From positions 12,568,866-12,632,865 of the forward strand of contig NC_071343.1 in NCBI RefSeq assembly GCF_027744825.2: DNA of 64,000 bases, read 5' to 3'. The notes under the pieces were generated by a model. That model did no database searches and was not told the DNA's origin. It was given only the letters and a program-made list of their open reading frames with translations. This DNA is from Synchiropus splendidus. Taxonomy: Eukaryota; Chordata; Actinopteri; Syngnathiformes; Callionymidae. Positions 24,858 to 36,200 of the stretch are shown here, one piece after another. A program made the position numbers and the translations under genes. Each line of letters opens with the position of its first letter. The stretch's first letter is position 1.

Positions 24858-27196
24858 CTGCAGAGGAAGATTAATCACCAGGTCAAAACATCAGCAGGTC
24901 CAGTCAATGCATTTTACAGCTATTTTTAAAATGACTCGTATATGCAGTTTGTTCAGGCCAAGGCACCTGGATAACAGCCAGTGTTCAACATCTACATCTC
25001 AAACTGAAGGCTCACGGGAACACATCCCACCTGTGATACGGGCACATAACAATGAACGGTTTGCCAAAGCAATTTGACCGACGCTACACGAGCGAACAGA
25101 GAGACAATCAGGTTTAGAGCTGGAAATGGACTGCTACCAGGTCTTTTCCAAAGATTGTTTAAACTAAATACTGATGAGGAGGAGCAGAGAAGAAGACGGG
25201 ACATGTACCAACCATATGCTAGAGCCACACTGAGACCAATGTGACAAATGACATTGAAAAACCTACACAACAAGCTTATCAAGAAAATATATCTGACACA
25301 GAAACTTTTGAGAGAAGAGGAAGCAGAGGACAGGGTGAGATGGAAGAAGATGATCTGCTGTGGCCACCCCTGAAGGGAGAAGCCGAAAGAGAAAGAAGAT
25401 ATCTGACACAGAAACAGCTCGATTTCTCTCCGAGTATAAAGATAAAAAATAACTGAAGGTGAGCAACACATAAGGATTAAAATAAAAACACACACCCTCA
25501 AACAGCACCTGCACAACTGAAGGCCTCACCCAACTTTTTAAATGACCTGCAGGGTTCAAAATTAAATCGGACATTTGGACCACACCGGTCCTCCTGTTGC
25601 CCCTCCACAGTCAATGTTTCCTGGAATTCAATGACTCTTTGGGTAATCTTTAACAGTCAAAATATTCTAGACTACTTGAGGGCCATAAAAATGTAGGCAA
25701 AGGGCCACATGCAGTCCCCAGGCCACACTTTTCCCAGGTGTGATACAGACCAACTCTATTACCTTCAACACGGTGATATTCCACGTGAAAGCTTCCACAG
25801 CTTTGTTGAGCTTTCGTCCTTTCAGTCCCTCTTTCTCCGCCAGACGAGAAAGATCTTCATGGAGGTCCATACCTGCACATAATACAAGAATGTCATACAC
25901 AATGTATATTTTTCTGTCACCAAACATGTGACCAACAGTGTACTGTGTTTAGCTAGATTTTTTTCTAACCTCCTGATGAATCTGGATCGTCAGCTTCCAC
26001 CAGAATGAAACTTGGTTTAACATCTAACAGACAGGCCTCAGTATAGTGAGATGTATGTGTGTTTTAAGAGACTAGTTGATATACATGACAGAACACTGAC
26101 ACTCTTGACAGCACACAAATCATGACTTCAGCTTGCATAGTTCTCCCACTAACTCCTGCTTTCAACAAGGAAATTGTAAGGGTTTGGGGGACAACCACTG
26201 ACCATACTGCTTTATTATTTCCTTCCCTCTCATGACAACAGCACACAATGGTTTTCATATTCCTCATTCATCTCACCTTCTCTCTGCACCTGTGCAATTC
26301 TCTCCTGAACACCATCCGCGTTTTCGATCAGCTGTTTCTGGGCAGTGATCATCTGCAAACAAGAACTCAAGGTTACATGAAATTATCCAGCAAAAGAAAC
26401 CATAATTTAACAGAGGATATTTTTTCATCATTTAAGGACAGAGGCATTAGGCATTGTGGAAGTATGAGGCGTGCAGAATATATCAGAGCTCCATGAACTG
26501 ACGTCGGCTGAGATGTGTGGAGGTGTAAGAGTAGAAACAGGTGGGAGAGCTTGGTCCTGGTCTGATGTGCAAGCAGTTTGAGTGGGAGGTGATGCAGCCG
26601 CCAGTGTATGTGAGGAATGGAGTGGGTAACAGCTTCATGTGTGTCACCTCGGAGTGTCGCCAGTTCACACACTATAAAGTGTCATTGTACTGTACGTAGG
26701 TGTCCGACTGTAATTTAACTTGTAAACGGAAGAAATGCTTGACATTTATAGATCACGGTTCGTGACCATTTTCCTCAGTCAAAGCAGCACTGGTTAGATT
26801 TCTCTTAGTAGAGCTAAATGTGAAAATAGAAGAAAATAGAAAAATAGCATATCCAGACAGGTTTCTCAATATTTGTTTCTTCACCTTCATTTTTTGTACA
26901 TATGCATGATAACATGCTAGCAGAGATTATTTATTTATTTATTTATTTTTTATTTATTTATTTTTTTGCAAATTCGTGGAGGCACTGACCGTGTCATAGG
27001 CAGCGAGCAGCTTCCTGGTCGTGTCTGACAGGGTCATCAGAGGCTCCAGGTAGGGGTATCCGTCTTTCAGCGTCATCATGGCCCCCATGCCGCCTTCAGG
27101 GGTCTGCAGTCTGGTGGCCAGGCTCTGGATGCACTGCTTGAGTTTGGCCACTGTGGGGAGCCCACACTGCTCTTTGAAGCTGGCAGCAGTGCCCTG

Positions 27197-27265
<69 letters not shown>

Positions 27266-30200
27266 ACACTCAGCTGCAGCAGTTTAAACATCATCAGATA
27301 TTTTAGTGGATCCACACCAATGACTTCATGAAACCAATTTTGATTGTGGGGGGGATCCGCTAAGCCAGTTAGTTGTGTCTTAGAAAGGAAACCAGGGTCA
27401 CTTTAGGCACCCTTACTGTCCATCAGCAACTCAACCAACCACTCAACTGAGATGCCATGTATTGTCTCGTACTCGTGCATGGAGATCAGTGTCTCTGTAG
27501 TTTGGTTGGGGCTGTATTGTATGTATATATGTACTGTAATAACACTTTATTTAATCTTGAAATTAATTGTGTAGAATGCGTTATAAGGCCGACTTCCTGT
27601 GTGAATCCCTTTCAAAATCAAATCAAACCAAAGGAGAAAGATTTCACTAAAGTAGTTCACTCTCTGATGAGTTTGTCCTGGGAGTTCTTTAACACGCATT
27701 TATAACCTGCTGCAGGTGTGGCAGAGAAGAACCAGGCCAGAAACCCAAATTCACCACAAGAGAAACAACAGACAATTTCAAATGAGAAACATTGTTGTTC
27801 TCAGAACGACTATAAAACCTCTGAAATAAAAACACTGAGCACTCCGCATCTATTCCCTGGCAGACACCCAGTTGCTCTGGACATCTGTGAGAGTGTGTGT
27901 GTGAGTGTGTGTGTGATGAATTAGTGTGGCAGATGAGCACACAGCTGGAACAGAAGAGGGTTTATGTTAGAGAGAGACCACAATGAGAGTAACGGTGTAA
28001 ACGAGCTAATAGCGAGCGACAGTCTGTCTCGTTTGAGGATCGTGTGGCGTTGTGCTAAACAGGAGTTTGGAGTTGTCGGTGCCATTCTACCTTCAAGCAG
28101 GAAAGAAGCTTGGTTTGAACAGAGGTGCTCACGATTCCAGGAAGTTTTGTGTCAGTCAAAAGCACGAAATTATGAATTATCATTTAAGAGAAAGTAAAGT
28201 TGTTATGTTCGGTTTTCGTGTGCTTTTATTTTGTTATTTCCTGCTTTTCTGTGTGTTTCCTGTTTTCTGTTCAACTTCACAGCAGTGCAGCTGGAACCCA
28301 TCCGCTAATCAAGCTCCACTGATTTCGACAGCTTGGCTCCAGTCTGCGTGGCCAGATGGTTACTTCGCATCCACCGTAAAGATCCCCTTAAGACTTCGTT
28401 CCCTAGCGTTCTTGATACTCTTGATACTCTTCAATTGCGCGTGCCTTTTCTGCCGCCTCCTTGGTTTCTTCCTTGTTTGATTTCTGCCCTCCTTTATCAG
28501 CCTTAGTGCTTCATGTGAGAGTTTTTGGTAGCTCACATTTTATTTTCTCTTGTTGGCTTTTCTTCCTTGTGTGTGTGCCTGTATTCCACCACCAAGCATT
28601 TTTAGTTGTTGTGAGTCGTGAGTTTATCCAACTGCGTTTTGGTTGTCCCCGTTATTTAGGCTTGACTGTAATTTGCCTATTTTCTGTTTCAGGTTTTTCC
28701 CCCGTCCCGGAGTGTTTCCCTCGCTCCTTAGTTTCCTTGTTTGCTGTTTGTGCCCTTCTGTGTTATTTGTGTATTAAACCTGGTGAAATTTAACCTTGTT
28801 GTTCCGAGTCCTCTGTAAGCCAGCAAAGATATTTGCGTTTGGGGCTGTTCTCCTGAGCCATCATGACAGAAATAACCAAACGTACCATTATTCTAAATTA
28901 TTATTCGTAAGGTAAAAAAATAATGATGTTACTGAAAACCTATTGATATCTGTGTTGATAATCACTATTAAAAAAGCCAGCTTTAAATTCTATAAAAAAC
29001 ACATTTGAATATATGCACATAAGTGAAATATCGTGTAAAACAAAATAAAAACATGATCGAGTGCCAAAAGATTATATAGCTCTGAACATGCATCGATACC
29101 TGACTAAATTCAGCATAAAACACAAAGTTTCAGAATGTTTTTAAAACTATCAATAAGAATGTGTCAGACAAGCGCAAAAGCAACAGTGTAGGAGTGTTTT
29201 TTTTATTTTGTTCTTGTTATTTAAAGAATGTTTTAAAAATAATCCCTCTCCAATCTCCTTTGTCCTCCTCATCCCTCTCTTTCCCTTAGAAATCATTCAC
29301 AGCTCTATCTTCCGAACCATCCGTCCACCCCTAGACTGACGGTTGATGGTGTCACACAGTCAAGCGTCTCACCTGAGCGTCCTCTCGCAGGTCCATCACC
29401 TCCTTCAGTGGTCCACTGGCAGGTTTGAAAGCCTCATCCACCACCTTGATACCGGTCTGCCTCAGGGTCACGTACTCTCGCCCTCGTCGGCCCACCCGTC
29501 TCACCGACAGACCCCTGCGGTGGGCTTTGCCGCCGCCTCTTCGGTTAGTGACGGCCACGTGGACGAACAGGCTGGCATGGGGAAGAGGTTCCCCCCCGAT
29601 GCCCAGCAAGGGAACGTTGCGGTAACCGGGCTGAAGGCACTCGAAGGCAACGCTGTACTGGCCGATGAAGTCATCCCCGATGTAGTCGTCGTCTAGGACT
29701 ACGAAGCGCAGCAGGGCGAGCTCCGGCATGTTCACCTAAACACAGGACATCAGGAGAATGGCTCAATCATTCAATCTGTTGTTCACGATACCCAACTGCA
29801 TCAAATGCACCTTTGCAAATTAACAGAGTGACAGACGGCAGTTACATATTGACATCATTTTAGGCTCCTCCTAATAGGGCAACTGGCTCCTGGGCAACAT
29901 CCCCCAGAAGCACTCGGCACCGTAGCAGGTTTTTGGATAATTTCTGCTATAGTACTTGAAGATCAGGGGAAGAGCGAATTGCTCAGCACAATTTTCTTCC
30001 TTGCAATTGAAACTTCAATGTGACTTCAGATATTAAAAGAGCTTGGAGGTGACAATAAACTCTGCTTCCACAATTCACTACTTTCAACAGAACAGCTTTT
30101 ACACATGTAATATAATATACATATAATTTTTTAATCAGCAGTGTAAATAAAGTAGCATGTAGTTCTGAGAGATCTACAAGACAGAGCTCCAACCCTCCTA

Positions 30201-33200
30201 CCAGACCTCAGATATGACACCATGATTGAGCCTGTAACCTCTTAACAGTTACACACTTCACTCCACTGTCGTGTAAGTCACCTGTGAATGCAGTTTTGCG
30301 GCACTTGAATGCATCACTCAATTCCAAACTTAACTTCCAATACTGTACTCTTCTGAGGAAAAGGCAGATCCAATGCATGGTTAAAAAAATGTAATGTAAT
30401 GTAATAAAAATGTTTTCACATTCAATTAAAAGTTTTTTTTCTTATTGTTGCAAATCACTAATAAAAATTAAAAAAATAATAATAAAATGGAGAAAGACAC
30501 ACAGTACATTGACCAGCTATCAACCACTCCATACCAGTCAGGTCCAAACTGAAGCACTTGAACAAACAACTCTTGAATAAAATTCATACTGACCATAGCC
30601 TCAGTCAAAATATGTATCATCAGTTAGTGGCAAATAATGTCAACCAGAGAATGTGTAGAATACAAATCAAATTAAAATACCACAGACTTGAGGGAATAAG
30701 AAATGTGGACATTACCTGCTAAATACTATATTTTTCTTAGATAGTTTCACTCGAAATGTATTTTTAAAAGGTCTTTCCTTGTTTCTCAAAAATGATCCTG
30801 CACTCGCAAACAGGCCGCATATATACAGACGTACGAGCCCGTGGTTATTACCTGACAAATGATAAAAAAGGTTGAGAAGTTTTCAGAAGGATTCTATTCT
30901 AGTCTATGATTCGGTATAACTCACCACCAATTTCCAATCCTCTTGGCTAAATGAGAAGCACATGACAAAGCAGTCTCATTTCAATGCATTAATAATTAGA
31001 TTACCTGAAAATCCCTCAGGTCATTTCATCTACTGCCAGCTTTAATGGATTTTTCATGGAAAATGTATATATACTGTATATATTAAAATGTACTGAAATG
31101 CCACAGTGAGCAGTGTATACATGGGTCTCACAGCAAAACCTAAAACACTAATAATACCACTTCTCTTAAAGGGTTTAATTTCAGGAAAGAACCCTTGTCA
31201 TCTCACAACAGCAAACACCAGGTGCAAGTTGTTTGTCATGGTGGACACTTGTGGAGAGACTCTCAGGGAAGCTTCCTATTATTATCTTCAAATCAATTGG
31301 TAACCATGGCAACATATAAGCATGTCAGTACATGATTGCAGGTCATTTTTGCAGATGGGCAGAGGAAGAAAAAAAAAGTTAAGTCAAAAAATGTCTTTGA
31401 AATGACGTGAAGCTTCCACATAAATACTCTAATGGAGTTTGTAGATGATAAATGTGAATGATTTTAATGCAGATGTAAACAGATTTAAGCAACTTGTATT
31501 CGGCTTAGTGCATTTTTACAAGGATTCCATGTCAGCTCCAGTTTCATAATTCAGAATTATTATATTCCCCGTCTCCAGAGCAATTATAGTGTTCATTATC
31601 GTGCCGATTCCCTCTACAAGGCGCAGGATGTGGAAAATGCAAATATCTAAATCTGCATAAATCGACTTGGCAACTCCCAACAAATTCTGCAGACATGAGC
31701 TAGTAAGGACTGAAAGGAGTAGGTGGGTGCTTAATGGCGCCAGAGCTCAGTGTGAAATTGAAAAGTCAGATTTTTGTTTAGTATAGCATTAAGCGTCGCG
31801 TTGATACGTTATCTGTAATTGATTTATGCTTATTGAACCAGCCAAAAACGCTTTTTTTTCCTTTTCTAATAAACATCGTAGAAAAGGATGGTATCAGACA
31901 CTGGCAGGCTTTAGCTGTCAATCAACATTCAGCAGGAAATGTCCATAGTTGGTCGCTAGACATTGAAGGGAAGGTGCAAAACTGATATTGCCACAGCTTT
32001 ACATGCAGGTGTAAGCTGTGATTGTTGATTGAGCAACATTAACGTCTTGAATATACATATCTCAATATAGATATAAGAATGATATACAGTATTGTTTTTC
32101 AACCTCTTTCAAGTCACGGCACCCTTGGTTTGTTGACAAAATCCCGGGGCACAGCACCAAAGGAAGCTCAGCCAAAGCGCACTTGTACTTAAAGTCCTGT
32201 AGAAAATCCCTATTTATTTGTGGAAAAACTGTAGCTACCAATTTGCCAATTAATTTGCAGAAACAAATTGCAGAAAATGTATTTGTTTCAAATGTGTCCA
32301 GAAAGGCGTGGGCAATATGGTAAAATATATCAGGATTAATTTTTTTATTAACTTGCTCTAAATAACTGTTTCGATTTTATCACTTCGCTTTTTGCATGAT
32401 TTTATTGTAGTTTAGAGTTTCCAGACAAATCCTTAGCATTCTTTGCCTGAACTTGCTTCATAAAAACAATTCTCTTTCTCTCTTCACATTTTGGAGCGCA
32501 TTTATTTTGTAGTGCATTTCGGTTTTCGCCAACTTTTAAACCACAAAGCAAACTTTCACAGTCCATGAGTATCGATAAAGTTTTGAAGTGAGACGTCACG
32601 TTAGCCATTAGCACTGTTAGCTCTGCGGTGCAGACAGTCTTTGGCGTCGCACGGATCCGACAAGGATCACTTCCTCCATCGTTCTATTGTGAAAGTGTGC
32701 GGTCAAAGTCGCATCAGGTTTCTAAACAGCTGGAAGTTGTGCATGTGAGCGGCTTCTTCGCTGTGAGTGTGTGGGAAGAGGAGCGCCGTGCACTCCAGGA
32801 GCGCTGCTTTGATTGACAGATCAGTGCATCAACACACTGTAGCTCAACAGTAAAGCGTATAGAAAGACTGTCAGCGATTCCATGTGATCCCCTCACGATG
32901 GTTGCACTTCAACACATTCAAATTGTCATGATATAATGTTATCATGTCTCCCACCTCTATCTCCAGACAAATGAGGTGAAATTTTCCCACGGCTCACCTG
33001 ACAGTCTCTCGCGGCACACCCAGGTTGAAAAATGCTGATATACAGTATTGTTGTTCGCAATATTAATATTTTATAACTCCATCGACCATCAGTACAATAA
33101 CTATATATCTTTCATCCCTACCACAGACAAGCCTCTGTTTATTAACATTCTCCATTAATTGTAAGAAGTGAATTGTGCACATTTATTCCTCATTTTCCTA

Positions 33201-36200
33201 CAGCACTTCTGTCTGCAGTAACATCATTGTCGCAGTGTAAGTAGGGTTGTCGAAAATATTGATATACCGGATATGATACCAATCTGCAATGGTACTGATG
33301 CCATTTCAGATCGGTATCGATACGATTATCGCGCATTAATATGGTTCACATTAATGTTGTTTTGCTAGCTGTTACTAGCCGCAGCTAGCAGCCTTGCTAA
33401 CATGACTCAAACATGTCTTCTTCTGTTGAAGCTGCAGACAGTAGCACAGACAAAGAAGTCGACCAACAACTAAACCGGAGGAATTGGGGCCAACTCTGCT
33501 GCTGCAGTTTGAAAACAACAGAAGACCTCAGGTCTCCACAAGCTTTGAAAGTAAACATTTTGGGTTATTTATTTTACATTTATTTGCAAGTGAAAACATG
33601 ATCATTTTGAATTTCATTCTTTTGCTTCTTTTTCATTGTCTGCTTAATCATTCTATTTAACCGATTATCTGTGCTTCTGAATGATTCTAATGATAGATGA
33701 TTGTGAATGAATGTGAATGAATCTACATAATGGATATTTTTCCTCAAAATCGGGTATCGTTAACATGAAATCTCAATATTGTGAGGAAAACACACGGAAC
33801 GAGCTACAAAAAAAGAGCTCAACCAAAAGGCAAAACGGTCAACAGTGATAGCAGAATCATTCTGCATGAATCAGAAAGCAGGAATGGAGATGTCACCCAG
33901 CAAAATAGAAGTCTCATAGGATTGTTGGAGTTCCCGTTTTTGAAAGTTAGCATCTCTCGTACCCTGAGCTGCTTGTTATTCGCGCTTATGAGCCCCAATT
34001 AAATAAGCAATCAGCACATCCCGGCTCCTCATCAAAATAATATCTCATGCAGCGACGCATGTGAGGACAGCTGTCAATGTGAACACACTGTGTCTTTGTT
34101 CCTTGCGGCCCCATGTGTGCAGAATTGTATGGCCCATTCTAGTCATTTAGGAAGTGTGTGTTTGGAGTGCTCAGGTTTGATTGCACCAGCTGGTACTGTG
34201 CCTCACTCAAGCAGCAAGTAGAAGCACGCACGGCAACACACGACAATACGGCCACAATTTGGAGTAATGATAGGTTAGCCAATCCGCTGACCGCTGACGT
34301 CATCAATAGATCTCCCGCAGACACGTTATCCTTCCCAATAATTTTCAATAAGAGCTTTTCATTTCGCTCTCCACTCTTGAGGCCCTGGAGATTATAACCA
34401 TGGAAACTCTGCCGGCTGTGTTCTGAGTCTCCAATCATAAGCCGAGCACTTCACACAGTCAAAAGGTAGCCTGCTTGCGAAAATGCATGAGTCAAGGATG
34501 CACCATGACCAGGAGTAACACCACACTGGGCAGAGTGGTATTTGCAAAAATTAAAATTAAAACAGGTTCACGGACAATGTAGACATTTTGCATTTTGCTG
34601 CTCATTTCTGAAAGAATTATGTGTGTGGTTTCTTGTTTTTATTAGTAATGGAATCGCAACTGTAGATTAATGTACGTAGTAAAAGTATCATTGGCCACAT
34701 TCGACTTTGAAAAACAGGTTTGTCCATTGTGGAATGACAGCAGCTCGGCTGAAATTTAGCTTCATACAATAGGCAAATTTTATTTTTGTTGTCTAACAAT
34801 TAGAAACAAGAGAAAACAATTAAATGAACTGTTCATCAGTGGTGCGACGTGCTTAACTTTCATGTTTACCACAGAGATTGCAAAAACATTTTACGTCATG
34901 TCAAAAAGCGACTCCATCCATCAGATTCATGGCTCTCTCTCTCAATAAGGTGAAGTGCATGACTCAGTGCAACGGTGTTCCATTTTACATCTCTTACTTG
35001 GAACTCGAAGGTCTCATCAAACAGTGGGTCATCCTGGTTCTGAGCAGCAGTCCGCGTCCGTTGCTCAGCACAATCAGCCGGGACACCGTGAAGTTCAAGA
35101 ACTACATATGGGTCAATCACCTCTCCCTTCGCTCCCGATCCCTGTGGTTTGGGCAGGTTATGGGCACTGATGACCTACAGACGGACAAACAGCATGAAGA
35201 ATCTGTGACATTTTTTCCCACTCAAATTGTTGCAACGATTTACCTTAATCCTTAGAGTCTGAGGGGGCACACCGGGGACACAACCCTGGGTGTGGGCACT
35301 GAAATACGACACCTCATCCCTCATCACAGCGGGTCGTAGAACATAGCCACAACCCCCATTTTGCGAGAAGCGACCTTTGTGAAGGTCCAACATGGCACCA
35401 GGGGTCTGCTGGTTTAAGGCCACAAGCTGGACCCCACCTTTCCAGTATCCTTGCGGGTTTGGGTTGCTTGAGTCCAGACGCACAGAGCTGGGTCGCACCC
35501 TTGTCAGGGTGCGCTTTGTGAACATAACAAGGTCCTCTGGGCTTTCACTAGTCAGCCGCCCAGCCTCGCCTTCACCAAGGGAGCAGAGTGTCCAGTAGGG
35601 GGACTCTGGAGGGACGGGGGTGCCGGGAGAGGAGGGGCTGCTAGGTGGAGACTGCTGCAAGATCTGCTTCTGACTGGCTCTTTGTGCGTAGAAATTGCGA
35701 CTTCCAGTACGAGCAATAGCCACTAGGTCTGACAGATCTTTGTGAAGACGGAGCTTTCTGGGCTGAGAAGGGGGCGGCACCACCAAGACCACACCCAACT
35801 CCTCTTCACCCGGTATAGTCATTCGCCGCCCAGCCAAAGGTCCCCCACCCCCTATTTCTTCATCCTCCTCTGATACATCCCCGTCAGAATCGTCATGATC
35901 AGGAGGAAGCTTCTTCCCCACTAACAGGATTCGTCCCTTCAGCTGTTCAGGTGAGGGAAGTGTCGTGGCCCGTCCACCCAGGCAGACAGGCAGAGATTCT
36001 GGAGTATAAAGACGGGAGCCAAGGACTTTCTTCAGGTGCTGTGCCATGGTACGCTGCTGGGCGGGGGAGCACCGCTGGCACAAGTAGATCAAAAGTGGGT
36101 ACTGAGAGGTCAGGAAAGCATACTTGTTGACCACCTCCAGAGCAGAGCGAATGGTGACGGGAGCATGGTTGTGGTGATGGTGGTGATGGTGGTGGCGGGG

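Larger units (their letters stand above)
27194..29372 (-). other. PLCL intron G-H, 2.18 kb
   Basis: The intron holds the (CA)30 tract at its end (27199-27258) and an LTR-like unit (28201-28868). ORFs seen here on the plus strand read hydrophobic, low-complexity protein and belong to the repeat, not to a gene. Confidence 0.85.
29736..34997 (-). other. PLCL intron F-G, 5.26 kb
   Basis: This is the largest internal intron. It contains two DNA-transposon-like elements side by side (32080-33052 and 33243-33784) and a candidate regulatory block (31480-31850). The rest is AT-rich sequence with no exon-like ORF. It splits the C2 domain between exons F and G. Confidence 0.85.

Noticed and set aside
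26954..27315. ORFs of Cys/Val and His/Thr repeats around the (CA)30 tract.
   Set aside because: Translations of the microsatellite. Only the GTAASFKEQ... part belongs to a real exon.
28052..28793. Two long plus-strand ORFs (142 and 110 aa) with signal-peptide-like hydrophobic stretches.
   Set aside because: They are low-complexity Phe/Leu/Cys-rich translations of pyrimidine-rich DNA within an LTR-like unit. No domain or splice structure.
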